The notes under the pieces were generated by a model. The model did not search any database, had not been told where the DNA came from, and worked only from the letters and a program-made list of their open reading frames with translations. This document shows, one piece after another, positions 36,710 to 45,815 of a DNA stretch of 64,000 nt (within the stretch, counting starts at the first letter, position 1; each line of letters starts with the position of its first letter). This DNA is from Pseudomonas frederiksbergensis. GTDB taxonomy: Bacteria; Pseudomonadota; Gammaproteobacteria; Pseudomonadales; Pseudomonadaceae. Where the stretch lies: positions 558,001 to 622,000 of the forward strand of contig NZ_MOBP01000006.1 in NCBI RefSeq assembly GCF_003732665.1. The letters are read 5' to 3'. Made by a program: the position numbers and the translations under genes.

Positions 36710-37207
36710 TTACCACCAATATTTCCCGAAGTTTTCCGGATTGGCCCAGAACCGTGCGTTGAGCCAGTCGGGCACTTGTTTATAGTCGAGCAGATCATAG
36801 GTGAACAGCGTCAACACCTGTTCATCGCGCTTGAAACGTTCGCTGGCTTGCAGGGCCAGGGAGAAAAAATCGGTTTCCTGCCAGCCGCTGGCCGGCAAGT
36901 CCGCCAGCACCGCGATGCGACTGGCGTTGAGGTTACGGATCCCGCCCAGCAGGTTCAGGCCATCACGCTTGGGCAGGTGCTCCAGGCAATCGACCACCAG
37001 CGCCAGGTCAAAACGCCGCGCCGCCAGCTCTGTCGGCAATGGCCCGGGCTCGGCGTGGGCGACGCAACTGTCCGGGTGCGCGAGCTTGAACGCCTCCAGC
37101 GCCGGGAACTGGCTGGCGCCGATCAGCAACAGACGCGCCGGGGCGTAGCGGTCAAGCAAAGCGGCCAACGCTTGCTGGGGCGTGCGCGAAGAAATACCTG
37201 CAATCAT
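36710..37207 (-). CDS. DUF6231 family protein (methyltransferase-like)
   Basis: 165 residues. A Rossmann-like pattern is visible: [16 protein letters not shown] as the first strand and loop, and [19 protein letters not shown] as a motif like that of class I SAM methyltransferases. A clear glycine-rich SAM loop is missing. The C-terminus ends in the aromatic FGKYWW. It sits 4 bases upstream of the YchJ gene on the same strand, so the two are probably co-transcribed. Confidence 0.7.
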   Translation of the reverse strand: MIAGISSRTPQQALAALLDRYAPARLLLIGASQFPALEAFKLAHPDSCVAHAEPGPLPTELAARRFDLALVVDCLEHLPKRDGLNLLGGIRNLNASRIAVLADLPASGWQETDFFSLALQASERFKRDEQVLTLFTYDLLDYKQVPDWLNARFWANPENFGKYWW

Positions 37208-37346
37208 CGAAGATCCTCAATCAGAGCTGCCAAGACTAGCCTGCCCCAACGCTCGGGCCTAGGGCCACCGCGTGGCAAAAGTGCCGATCTGCCGTGAACG
37301 CGGGGCAAAACGGCAATGGCCTATTGCTGGCGGAGATTAAAACTCC

Positions 37347-37397
37347 GGTCTTTACTCCCTGAATCGGTTTTAAGCCGATCCCTCAGGAGAAAACTAG
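37347..37397 (+). promoter_or_regulatory. Leader of the first OmpA lipoprotein gene
   Basis: GGTCTTTACTCC (37347-37358), then a hairpin ATCGG/CCGAT and a CAGGAG ribosome binding site. The same 12-mer stands at almost the same distance before the second OmpA gene (38136-38147). Confidence 0.55.
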
Positions 37398-38096
37398 ATG
37401 AGCATAGTTCGGACAGCATTACCCTTGGTTCTGCTAACCAGTGTGTTGACTGGTTGCGCAGGTTTGCAGAAAACCGACTGGCCGACCTGTGCGGCAGTCG
37501 GCGGCGTCGTCGGTGCCGGTCTCGGTGCTACCGAAAGTTCGGCGTGGGCGGGGTATGGTGCGCTGCTGGTCGGCGGCACCGCAGCCGCTTATTGCTGGGT
37601 GCACGGTGATGGCGACGAAGACGGCGATGGCGTGCCGGACAGCCGCGACAAATGCCCGCATACGCCTAAAGGCGTGCAGGTCGATGCCGACGGTTGCCCT
37701 CCACCTGTAGCCCCTGCGCCAGTGGTTGAAGAGGCCGTGGTGGTCAAGGAAGAAACCATCGTCATCCGCGATGTTCACTTCCAGTTCGACAAAGCCACCC
37801 TGACCCCTTCCGACAAAGAGGTGCTCGACAAGGTCGCGACTCGCCTGAAGCAGGAATCCTCGACCGCGCGCCTGACCGTGACCGGCCATACCGACAGCGT
37901 GGGCAGCGATGCCTACAACCAGAAACTGTCGGATAAACGTGCGCATTCGGTGGTGGAATACCTGATCCACGACGGCGTACCGCGCAGCAGCTTCGTCTCG
38001 GTAACCGGTAAAGGCGAAAGCCAACCAGTGGCCGATAACAAAACCGCTGATGGCCGCGCAATGAACCGTCGCACCGAAATCAAAATCGAGCGTTAA
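37398..38096 (+). CDS. OmpA-family lipoprotein with TSP3 calcium-binding repeat
   Basis: 232 residues. Lipobox LTGC20, then a glycine-zipper-like hydrophobic stretch (GGVVGAGLGATESSAWAGYG). A thrombospondin type 3-like Asp-rich repeat follows (DGDEDGDGVPDSRDKCPHTP, about residues 71-90). The C-terminal OmpA peptidoglycan-binding domain (from VHFQFDKATL to AMNRRTEIKIER) has the conserved Asp/Arg in TGHTDSVGSDAYN and NRRTEI. It probably tethers the outer membrane to peptidoglycan. It corresponds to PA1041 by gene order. Confidence 0.9.
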   Translation: MSIVRTALPLVLLTSVLTGCAGLQKTDWPTCAAVGGVVGAGLGATESSAWAGYGALLVGGTAAAYCWVHGDGDEDGDGVPDSRDKCPHTPKGVQVDADGCPPPVAPAPVVEEAVVVKEETIVIRDVHFQFDKATLTPSDKEVLDKVATRLKQESSTARLTVTGHTDSVGSDAYNQKLSDKRAHSVVEYLIHDGVPRSSFVSVTGKGESQPVADNKTADGRAMNRRTEIKIER

Positions 38097-38135
38097 AGCC
38101 CCTTCCGCTCCGCGGCTTGTGCAGTCGCGGATGCG

Positions 38136-38188
38136 GGTCTTTACTCCTGTGTAACCGGTATGGGCCGGTAACACAGGAGCATTCACAA
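38136..38188 (+). promoter_or_regulatory. Leader of the second OmpA lipoprotein gene
   Basis: GGTCTTTACTCC (38136-38147), a hairpin built from GTGTAACCGG / CCGGTAACAC, and AGGAG (38175-38179). It mirrors the leader of the first copy. Confidence 0.55.
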
Positions 38189-38911
38189 ATGAGCGTTTTC
38201 ACACGGACCGTCTTACCGGTTCTGCTGCTTGGCAGCCTGTTGACCGGTTGCGCCACTCACAGCGATGGCACTGCCCCCCTGAATCAACGTACCTGGCCGA
38301 TTTGCAGCGTCATTGGCGGCTTGGTCGGCGGCGGCCTGGGGGCCCTCGAAAGTGGCGGTTGGGCGGGCGGTGGCGCGGCGCTCGGTATCTTGACCGGTGG
38401 CTTGATCTGCTACGCCCAGGATGGCGATGAAGATGGTGACGGTGTATTCGACCGCCGCGATCGTTGCCCCGATACGCCGGCCAATACCCCGGTCGATCAT
38501 CGCGGCTGTCCGTTGCCGCAATACCCGGCCAGCGTGAAACCCGTCGAGCCTGCACCGGTCTCCGAAGTCATCACTCTGAGCGATGCCGGCAACGTGCTGT
38601 TCGCGTTCGACAAGTCCGACCTGACGCCGGCGGCCCGCAGCCAACTGGACGGCCTGATGGCCAAGTTGCAGAACGCCGATGTGGTCAGCATCAAGGTGGT
38701 GGGCCATACCGACAGCAAAGGTTCGGATGCCTATAACCAGGCATTGTCGGAACGTCGCGCCAGCAGCGTGGCGGCCTATCTGCTGAGCCAGGGCCTGTCG
38801 CCGAACAAACTCACCAGCGAAGGCAAGGGCGAAAGCGAGCCGGTGGCCGACAACGAAACCGAAGAAGGGCGGGCGCAAAACCGTCGCGTGGAACTGCACA
38901 TTAACCGTTGA
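38189..38911 (+). CDS. OmpA-family lipoprotein with TSP3 repeat, tandem paralogue
   Basis: 240 residues. Same plan as the preceding gene: lipobox LTGC, glycine-rich segment (IGGLVGGGLGALESGGWAGG), TSP3-like DGDEDGDGVFDRRDRCPDTP and a C-terminal OmpA domain (VLFAFDKSDLT to AQNRRVELHINR). The two proteins are clearly related but well diverged, so the duplication is old. P. aeruginosa appears to have one copy at this place. The ATG at 38189 is chosen for its AGGAG, 9 bases before. Confidence 0.9.
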   Translation: MSVFTRTVLPVLLLGSLLTGCATHSDGTAPLNQRTWPICSVIGGLVGGGLGALESGGWAGGGAALGILTGGLICYAQDGDEDGDGVFDRRDRCPDTPANTPVDHRGCPLPQYPASVKPVEPAPVSEVITLSDAGNVLFAFDKSDLTPAARSQLDGLMAKLQNADVVSIKVVGHTDSKGSDAYNQALSERRASSVAAYLLSQGLSPNKLTSEGKGESEPVADNETEEGRAQNRRVELHINR

Positions 38912-39061
38912 TGCATGACGCAGAGCCTCGATCTAGAGCCGCCGGGCGATAAAAATCGTCGATCCGGCGGCCCTGATGAAGAATTTTCTCTCGCCCACTG
39001 GCGCATTCCTTGTGGAAGCCGTTACTGTGCGCTCAAAGAATAATTCTCAACGGGGGAGCGT

Positions 39062-39340
39062 ATGAAGGTGTTTTGGGGGCTGGGGAAACTGTTGACCCTG
39101 CTGTTCTGGTTGGTGGTGCTGGTCAATCTGCTGATCCCGTTGATTCATCCGCTGCACCTGCTGCTCAACATGGCCGGTGCGTTGCTGGCGTTCATCCATA
39201 TTCTCGAAGTGCTGCTGTGCAACCGCAGCCTCAAAGGTCGCGCCCATCCGTGGCGTGATCGTCTGAAAATCCTGTTCTTTGGCGTTTTCCATCTGCAAAC
39301 CATTCCGGCCCCGGCCGTACCAGGGGCTTCCCATGCGTAA
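39062..39340 (+). CDS. DUF1145 membrane protein
   Basis: 92 residues with two or three hydrophobic helices (LLTLLFWLVVLVNLLIPL; LLLNMAGALLAFIHILEVLL) and a basic cytosolic loop. Family DUF1145, inner membrane, unknown role. GGGGGAG precedes the ATG. The end overlaps the next gene by 8 bases. Confidence 0.85.
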   Translation: MKVFWGLGKLLTLLFWLVVLVNLLIPLIHPLHLLLNMAGALLAFIHILEVLLCNRSLKGRAHPWRDRLKILFFGVFHLQTIPAPAVPGASHA

Positions 39341-40091
39341 ACTCTGTCTGCTCGCTGCACTCATCAGCCCACTGGCCTGCGCCCAGGTGGTGAGTGTCGA
39401 AACCAATTCCCTGATGCGCCTGCCCAACACCGCCAGCACTTTGCAGCTGGAAAAACTCGAAGTCGCCGATTACGGCACCTTGCTGATTCCTTCGAACGTG
39501 ACCGAAGTGACGGTTGGTGAACTGCACCTGGGACGCGACGCGCGTATCGCCATCGTGCCGGGCGAGCAGGCGCTGGACTTGAAAGTCAGCCGCGCCAACC
39601 TGTCCGAAGGCAGCCTGATCACTGCACGCGGTGCGCCGGGGACTTACCTCAAGGCCGCCCGTTCGGGACGTAACCTGAATTTGCAGATCAAAGCGTTGAA
39701 CGCGCCGAAACTGATCGTCGACGCTCGCGGTGGGGCGGGTGCGCCGGGGTTTGTCGGGCTGGACGGTGCCAACGGTGAAGAACCGGGTTGCACCTGGGGC
39801 CAGGCCGGTCGCGGGTTCGACGGCAGCAATGGCAGCGACGGCCAGCCGGGGGCGGCGGGTGCGCTGGTGCGTTTGGAAGTGCCGCGTGATTACCCGGCGG
39901 AGCAGATCAAAGTCCAGGTGGCCGGCGGTGCCGGTGGCCTGGCCGGTCCCGGTGGCAAACCGGGCGCGGGCGGCAAGGCCAAAGGTTGCCTGGTGTACAA
40001 GGCTGATGGCGGCAAGAGTGGCAAACCGGGGGCTGATGGCCAGCCGGGACCTGCCGGAGCGGCGGGGGCGGTGACGGTTCAGCGGTTGTAA
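39333..40091 (+). CDS. Secreted collagen-like (Gly-X-Y) protein
   Basis: 252 residues. Signal peptide MRKLCLLAALISPLACA. Residues about 20-130 form a beta-rich region (LQLEKLEVADYGTLLIPSNV). Then come three glycine-rich stretches: GGAGAPGFVGLDGANGEEPG, GSDGQPGAAGA and GGAGGLAGPGGKPGAGGKAK, ending with KPGADGQPGPAGAAGA. Two single cysteines lie between the stretches. Gly-X-Y collagen-like repeats are interrupted, so a full triple helix is doubtful. It probably acts in the periplasm or at the cell surface. It is translationally coupled to the DUF1145 gene. Confidence 0.75.
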   Translation: MRKLCLLAALISPLACAQVVSVETNSLMRLPNTASTLQLEKLEVADYGTLLIPSNVTEVTVGELHLGRDARIAIVPGEQALDLKVSRANLSEGSLITARGAPGTYLKAARSGRNLNLQIKALNAPKLIVDARGGAGAPGFVGLDGANGEEPGCTWGQAGRGFDGSNGSDGQPGAAGALVRLEVPRDYPAEQIKVQVAGGAGGLAGPGGKPGAGGKAKGCLVYKADGGKSGKPGADGQPGPAGAAGAVTVQRL

Positions 40092-40126
40092 GCTGGTTCT
40101 GAAATCTGTGTAGGCTGATCGATAGT

Positions 40127-40219
40127 CTTCGCGGGCAAGCCTCGCTCCTACAGTTTTTGCGCCGTCGCGGTAGCCGCGAACGACATAAATCCTGTAGGAG
40201 CGAGGCTTGCCCGCGAAGC
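40127..40219. repeat. REPIN (GTAGGAGCGAGGC family)
   Basis: Inverted REP CGCGGGCAAGCCTCGCTCCT at the left, direct GTAGGAGCGAGGCTTGCCCG at the right. It lies between convergent genes. Confidence 0.9.
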
Positions 40220-40221
40220 TT

Positions 40222-40686
40222 TTAAAACATCGGCCGCGCCGCCGCAATCGCCACCAACACCAACCCGACAATCAGATTTATCCCCACCAATTTGCGAATC
40301 TTCCCCAGCGCCGCCGCACCCGCCGGCCAATCCTGCGCCTGCACCGCCGTGCGCAACTCAGGCAACAACAACGCTTGAATCCGGATAAACAGCGCGGTCA
40401 TCACCACGTACAAGCCCATCATCACCTGCACATAACGCGGCGCGGCTTCAAAGCCGGTGTATTGCAGATGAATCATGCCCACACCGCTGATCGGCAAAAG
40501 CACCACGGCCACCCAGACCCAGCGGAAAAAACCTTGAAACACTTCTACCCACAGCTTCAACCGGCCGGGGCCTTCCAAGGCCTTCATCGCCGCCGGGCGC
40601 AGGACCATCCAGGCGAAAAACATACCGCCCACCCACACCAGGGCGGACAGGACATGCAGGGTATAAACGAGGCTAAAAGCGGTCAT
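40222..40686 (-). CDS. CopD family membrane protein
   Basis: 154 residues with four hydrophobic helices. The N-terminal LVYTLHVLSALVWVGGMFFAW carries the His-Trp pattern of CopD-like proteins. A possible haem or copper role is family inference only. It is transcribed divergently from dinG, whose ATG is 100 bases away. Confidence 0.85.
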   Translation of the reverse strand: MTAFSLVYTLHVLSALVWVGGMFFAWMVLRPAAMKALEGPGRLKLWVEVFQGFFRWVWVAVVLLPISGVGMIHLQYTGFEAAPRYVQVMMGLYVVMTALFIRIQALLLPELRTAVQAQDWPAGAAALGKIRKLVGINLIVGLVLVAIAAARPMF

Positions 40687-40785
40687 TGAGGTACTCCGTT
40701 CTGCGCGGGATTAATTAGCGCGGTATGATAGCCGCCATCCGAAACCACTGAAAATTTATCCAGCGTTTTTTGCGCCCGACAATCC

Positions 40786-42930
40786 ATGATCAGCACCGAA
40801 CTCAAAACCACGATCCAGGGCGCCTACACGCGTTTTCTTGAAGCCAAGAGCCTCAAGCCGCGCTACGGCCAACGCCTGATGATCGCCGAAATCGCCAAAG
40901 TCCTCGGTGACATCGACACCGACGACGAAGGCCGGCGCAGTAGCGACCCCGCGATTGTCGCGGTGGAAGCCGGCACCGGTACGGGGAAAACCGTGGCCTA
41001 CAGCCTGGCGGCGATCCCGACTGCGAAGGCGGCGGGCAAACGCCTGGTGATCGCCACGGCCACCGTGGCCCTGCAAGAGCAAATCGTCTACAAGGATTTG
41101 CCCGACCTGATGCGCAACAGCGGGCTGAATTTCACGTTCGCCCTGGCCAAGGGCCGCGGGCGCTACATGTGCCTGTCCAAGCTCGACATGTTGCTGCAAG
41201 AAGGTCACGCACAAACCGCCACTGCACAGTTGTTCGAAGAAGAAGGCTTCAAGATCGAGGTCGATGAGGCCAGCCAGAAGCTGTTCACCAGCATGATCGA
41301 AAAACTGGCCGGCAATAAGTGGGACGGCGACCGCGACAGTTGGTCCACCGCGTTGGAGGACGCCGACTGGGCGCGCCTGACCACCGATCACAGCCAATGC
41401 ACCAACCGTCATTGCCCGAACTTCGGCCAGTGCGCCTTCTACAAGGCCCGCGAAGGCATGGGCAAGGTCGACGTGATCGTCACCAACCACGACATGGTCC
41501 TGGCCGACCTGGCCCTGGGCGGCGGCGCCGTGCTGCCGGACCCCCGCGACACCATCTACGTGTTCGACGAAGGCCACCACTTGCCGGACAAGGCCATCGG
41601 TCACTTCGCCCACTACACGCGCCTGCGTTCCACCGCCGACTGGCTGGAAACCACTGCGAAGAACCTGACCAAACTGCTGGCCCAGCACCCGTTGCCGGGC
41701 GACCTGGGCAAGTTGATCGAACAAGTGCCGGAGCTGGCGCGGGAGATCAAGACTCAGCAGCAGTTCATGTTCACTGCGTGCGAGCAGGTCGCCGATTTCA
41801 AACCCGGTGAAGACGTCGAGGGCCGTGAGCGGCCCCGTCATCGCTTCGTCGGCGGGGTGATTCCCGAGCACATGCGCGAGATGGGTGTCGAGCTGAAGAA
41901 AGCCTTCGCCCGCCTGACTGATCTGTTCACTCGTCTCACCGAGCTGCTCAAGGAAGGCATGGACGGCGAGGTCAACATCGGCATCGCCAGCAACCAGGCC
42001 GAAGAGTGGTATCCGCTGTTTGGCAGCCTGTTGTCCCGTTCTTCCGGCAACTGGGAGTTGTGGACTGCGTTTACCGCTGAAGACCCGGAAGACAACCCGC
42101 CGATGGCCCGTTGGCTGACCCTGGCCGAAAGCGGTTCGCTGTTCGACATCGAGGTCAACGCCAGCCCGATCCTCGCGGCAGAAATGCTCCGTCGTAATCT
42201 GTGGAACGTGGCTTACGGCGCCTTGGTGACCTCGGCGACCCTGACTGCCCTCGGCACCTTCGACCGCTTTCGCATGCGCGCCGGGCTACCGAAAAAAGCC
42301 GTGACCGCCGTGGTCCCGAGCCCGTTCCACCACGCCGATGCCGGCGTGCTGCGGGTCCCGGACCTCAAGGCTGATCCACGGGATGCACCGGCCCACACCG
42401 CCGCGATCATTCGTGATCTGCCGTCACTGGTGGAAGGCTCTCGCGGCACCTTGGTGCTGTTCTCCTCGCGCAAACAGATGCAGGACGTGTTCGACGGCCT
42501 GGATCGCGACTGGCGCAAGCAAGTGTTCATTCAAGGCAACCTGTCGAAACAGGAAACCCTGAACAAGCACAAGGCGCGGGTCGATGGCGGGGATTCGAGC
42601 GTGCTGTTCGGCCTGGCGAGTTTCGCCGAAGGCGTGGATTTGCCCGGCGCCTATTGCGAACACGTGGTGATCGCCAAGATTCCGTTCTCGGTGCCCGACG
42701 ATCCGGTGGAAGCCGCGTTGGCCGAGTGGATCGAAGCCCGGGGCGGCAATCCGTTCATGGAAATCTCCGTGCCGGACGCCTCGCTGAAACTGGTCCAGGC
42801 CTGCGGTCGCCTGCTGCGCACCGAAGAGGATCGCGGCACCATCACTTTGCTTGATCGACGCCTGGTGACCCAGCGTTATGGCAAAGCGATCCTCAATGCG
42901 TTGCCACCCTTCCGACGTGAAATTTCCTGA
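40786..42930 (+). CDS. dinG: ATP-dependent DNA helicase DinG
   Basis: 714 residues, XPD-like SF2 5'-3' helicase. Walker A AGTGTGKTVAYS (about 64-75). Fe-S cluster cysteines at C126 (RYMCLSK) and in the group C-x4-C-x5-C of QCTNRHCPNFGQC (about 204-216). DEGH box in VFDEGHHLPD, motif V/VI LFGLASFAEGVDLPG and QACGRLLRTEEDRG. It unwinds R-loops and supports replication past transcription. Matches PA1045 in order. I found no clear LexA box upstream. Confidence 0.95.
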   Translation: MISTELKTTIQGAYTRFLEAKSLKPRYGQRLMIAEIAKVLGDIDTDDEGRRSSDPAIVAVEAGTGTGKTVAYSLAAIPTAKAAGKRLVIATATVALQEQIVYKDLPDLMRNSGLNFTFALAKGRGRYMCLSKLDMLLQEGHAQTATAQLFEEEGFKIEVDEASQKLFTSMIEKLAGNKWDGDRDSWSTALEDADWARLTTDHSQCTNRHCPNFGQCAFYKAREGMGKVDVIVTNHDMVLADLALGGGAVLPDPRDTIYVFDEGHHLPDKAIGHFAHYTRLRSTADWLETTAKNLTKLLAQHPLPGDLGKLIEQVPELAREIKTQQQFMFTACEQVADFKPGEDVEGRERPRHRFVGGVIPEHMREMGVELKKAFARLTDLFTRLTELLKEGMDGEVNIGIASNQAEEWYPLFGSLLSRSSGNWELWTAFTAEDPEDNPPMARWLTLAESGSLFDIEVNASPILAAEMLRRNLWNVAYGALVTSATLTALGTFDRFRMRAGLPKKAVTAVVPSPFHHADAGVLRVPDLKADPRDAPAHTAAIIRDLPSLVEGSRGTLVLFSSRKQMQDVFDGLDRDWRKQVFIQGNLSKQETLNKHKARVDGGDSSVLFGLASFAEGVDLPGAYCEHVVIAKIPFSVPDDPVEAALAEWIEARGGNPFMEISVPDASLKLVQACGRLLRTEEDRGTITLLDRRLVTQRYGKAILNALPPFRREIS

Positions 42931-43025
42931 TACACGCGTGGGCAATTTTGCCCACCGCGTTGTCTATCTCTCTGTCATCGCTTTTCCACTGGCCATTGTT
43001 GGTCGTTAGGGAGAATTTCGTTCTC

Positions 43026-45521
43026 ATGATTCGTCGTTCGTTGCCTGCTGTATTTGCCCTGTTGTTCGCAACGCCCTTGCTGGCTGCCCCTGCGGGCCAG
43101 CAGACGCTGTTCAACTTTGTGCGCCCCGCCGATGTGGTTCAGGTGGCGACCCAGGACTCCAGCCTGCCGCAATCCAACGCCGAGCAAACGGCCGAAGGCG
43201 AAGTGCTGCGCCGGGTGACCTTCAACCCGGTAGCCAAGCCCACCTTGCGCCTGACCCCGCAAACCGGCGCCTGGGACTGGTCGCAGTCGGGAGTCATGAG
43301 CCTGCGGGTCCAGAGCGCGATGAACTGGGCCTTGACCCTTTACGTGACCATCCAGAGCAACGATGGCAAGACCCTCGTCAGCCGCGTCGATCTGCCCGCC
43401 GGCCCGGCGCAAACCCTGCTGGTGCCGCTGGTGGCGAGTTCGCCGTTGAGCCAGGGCATGAAAGCCGGGCCGCCGATGCCGATGACTGTCGACGGCCAGC
43501 GCGTGTTGCTCGCCAGCAGCAGCGGTGAGCTGGATCGCAGCCAAGTGGTCTCGGTGAGTTTGTCGATGGATCAGCCGAACGTGGCCCAGAGCATCCTGCT
43601 GGAGCGCTTCGGTGTGCAGGACGCTGAGGACGTGAGCAAAGCCGTGTATGGCGCTCTGGTGGACGCTTACGGTCAATCGACCCGGGCCAAGTGGCCAGAA
43701 AAAGTCAGCAACGACGAACAACTGAAAGCCGCCGCCGCCAAGGAACAGCAACAACTGAAAACCTGGCTGGCCGAGCGCGAGAAGTCGTCCCTGGACAAGT
43801 TCGGCGGCTGGAACAAAGGCCCGGCGTTCAAGGCCAGTGGCTTTTTCCGCACCGAAAAGCGTGACGGTCGCTGGTATCTGGTGACGCCGGAAGGGCATCC
43901 GTTCTATTCCCTGGGGGTGAACACCGTGGCCCCGGACGTTGATCAAACCTACGTCGCCGGTCGTGAATGGATGTTCGAAAACCTGCCCAAACCCGATGAA
44001 CCGCTGGCCAGCCACTTTGGCGAAGGCGACAACCGTGGCGGCAACGGCGCCGATCAGGGGCGGGCCTTCAATAACGGTCGTTGGTTCGACTTTTACGGCG
44101 CCAACCTGCAACGCCTCTACGGTTCGCCCTGTGCGGTGACCAGCGAAACCAAGGCCGGTGTCGCCGAAGCGGCCAAGGCTGACGCGGTGGCGCAGACGGC
44201 GGAAAAAGCCGCTGAGCAACCTGTCGCGCCGACGACGGCTGAGTCCGGTATCGCCGAAGCAGCCAAGTCGGGTGCCACCGAAGCGACAGTCGCCAAAGCG
44301 GTAGAACCCTGCAAAGCCGTGGTGGATGAGCAACGCTGGACCACGCACACCCTCGATCGCCTGCAAGCCTGGGGCTTCAACACGGTCGGCAACTGGAGCG
44401 CCCCGGCGCTGGCCAACGCGGATCGCGTGCCGTACACCTTGCCGCTGTCGATCGTCGGCGATTACGCCAGCATCAGCACCGGCACCGATTGGTGGGGCGG
44501 CATGCCCGACCCATTCGACCCGCGTTTCGCCATGGCCACCGAGCGTGCCGTGGCTATCGCCGCCCGGGATCACCGCGACGATCCGTGGCTGATCGGCTAC
44601 TTCGCCGACAACGAACTGGCCTGGGCCGGTCCCGGCGATGATCCGAAGTCCCGTTACGCCCTGGCTTACGGCACGCTGAAAATGACCACCGACGTGCCGG
44701 CCAAACGCGCGTTCCTCAAGCAATTGCGCGACAAGTACCGCAACCAGGCGGGCCTGTCGAAAGCCTGGGGCATTGACCTGCCGGCGTGGGAATTGATGGA
44801 AGACCCGGGCTTCGAAGCGCCGCTGCCCAGCGCCGATCACCCGGAAATCGAAGCCGACTTCAAATATTTCCAGAAGGTCTTTGCCGACACCTACTTCAAG
44901 ACCATTTCCGATTCGCTGAAATGGCACGCGCCGAACCAGTTGCTGCTCGGTGGCCGTTTCGCCATCAGCACCCCGGAAGCGGTCGAGTCCTGCGCGCAGT
45001 ATTGCGATGTCTTGAGCTTCAACATGTACACCCTGAAACCTCAGGACGGTTACGACTTCGCCAGGTTGCGCAGCCTGGATAAACCGGTGCTGATCACCGA
45101 ATTCAACTTCGGCTCGGCGGATCGCGGCCCGTTCTGGGGCGGCGTGACGCAACTGGCCAAGGAAGAAGACCGCGGCCCGGCCTACGCCAACTTCTTGAAA
45201 CAGGCGATGAGCGAACCGTCGATTGTCGGCGTGCACTGGTTCCAGTACCTCGATCAGCCAGTGACCGGTCGTCTGCTGGATGGCGAGAACGGCCACTTCG
45301 GTCTGGTGGGCATTACCGATGTGCCCTTCCAGGGCTTTGTCGACAGCGTGCGAAAAAGCAACCTGGCGACCGTCGATCAACTGGGCAAAGAGGCCGAGAA
45401 GGCCAGGGCTGAGGCGGATAAGGCCAGTCACGAAGCCGAGGGCGGCCGCAAAGGTGACGCCGGTAAAGGCCCGGGGCAGGGCGCCGGGCATGCGGGTGGG
45501 CATTCGGGCAATGGTCATTAA
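43026..45521 (+). CDS. Agarase-like glycoside hydrolase, secreted
   Basis: 831 residues. Signal peptide MIRRSLPAVFALLFATPLLA. An N-terminal beta domain (to about residue 230) precedes a TIM-barrel of beta-agarase/GH42-like type. Candidate catalytic Glu residues are in YFADNELAWAG and LITEFNFGSADRG. Between C369 and C429 an Ala/Glu/Lys-rich insert (GVAEAAKADAVAQTAEKAAE and a second related unit) interrupts the barrel. The C-terminus is a charged helix (KEAEKARAEADKASHEAEGG) and a Gly/His tail. The substrate is unknown, and agar is unlikely for a soil bacterium. An exopolysaccharide is possible. Confidence 0.75.
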   Translation: MIRRSLPAVFALLFATPLLAAPAGQQTLFNFVRPADVVQVATQDSSLPQSNAEQTAEGEVLRRVTFNPVAKPTLRLTPQTGAWDWSQSGVMSLRVQSAMNWALTLYVTIQSNDGKTLVSRVDLPAGPAQTLLVPLVASSPLSQGMKAGPPMPMTVDGQRVLLASSSGELDRSQVVSVSLSMDQPNVAQSILLERFGVQDAEDVSKAVYGALVDAYGQSTRAKWPEKVSNDEQLKAAAAKEQQQLKTWLAEREKSSLDKFGGWNKGPAFKASGFFRTEKRDGRWYLVTPEGHPFYSLGVNTVAPDVDQTYVAGREWMFENLPKPDEPLASHFGEGDNRGGNGADQGRAFNNGRWFDFYGANLQRLYGSPCAVTSETKAGVAEAAKADAVAQTAEKAAEQPVAPTTAESGIAEAAKSGATEATVAKAVEPCKAVVDEQRWTTHTLDRLQAWGFNTVGNWSAPALANADRVPYTLPLSIVGDYASISTGTDWWGGMPDPFDPRFAMATERAVAIAARDHRDDPWLIGYFADNELAWAGPGDDPKSRYALAYGTLKMTTDVPAKRAFLKQLRDKYRNQAGLSKAWGIDLPAWELMEDPGFEAPLPSADHPEIEADFKYFQKVFADTYFKTISDSLKWHAPNQLLLGGRFAISTPEAVESCAQYCDVLSFNMYTLKPQDGYDFARLRSLDKPVLITEFNFGSADRGPFWGGVTQLAKEEDRGPAYANFLKQAMSEPSIVGVHWFQYLDQPVTGRLLDGENGHFGLVGITDVPFQGFVDSVRKSNLATVDQLGKEAEKARAEADKASHEAEGGRKGDAGKGPGQGAGHAGGHSGNGH

Positions 45522-45530
45522 TAGTTGAGA

Positions 45531-45668
45531 CCCCTGTGGCGAGGGGGCTTGCCCCCGTTCGGCTGCGAAGCAGTCGTAAACCAATGCATGCGGTGTATCT
45601 GATACACCTTGGTTGCAGGTTTTGGGGCCGCTTCGCAGCACAACGGGGGCAAGCCCCCTCGCCACAGG
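45531..45668. repeat. Long palindromic repeat (CTGTGGCGAGGGGGC family)
   Basis: CCCCTGTGGCGAGGGGGCTT at the left and its inverse at the right (138 bases). The inner sequence GGCTGCGAAGCAGTCG also occurs in the copy at 33688-33826. Confidence 0.88.
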
Positions 45669-45815
45669 TGCTGTGTTTGCCCTTAAATATCGACACATGT
45701 TTTCTGAACAAATCTATGGGCGGCTACACCGCCCAGCCCGCCCCTGTTCCCAAATCCCTCCAGGGCTGGAACAATGCGGGCCACTTTGTAGAGCGTTTAT
45801 CCGGGGGAGTTGCGT

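Noticed and set aside
37347..37397. OmpA gene leader considered as a riboswitch
   Set aside because: Only a short hairpin and a 12-base shared motif are seen. No known riboswitch core is recognisable.
42975..45698. Very long minus-strand open frame (907 codons) opposite the agarase-like gene
   Set aside because: It mirrors the coding strand of a gene with a signal peptide and family motifs. Long antisense frames are expected at this GC content. Its protein is rich in His/Arg/Gln with no domain.
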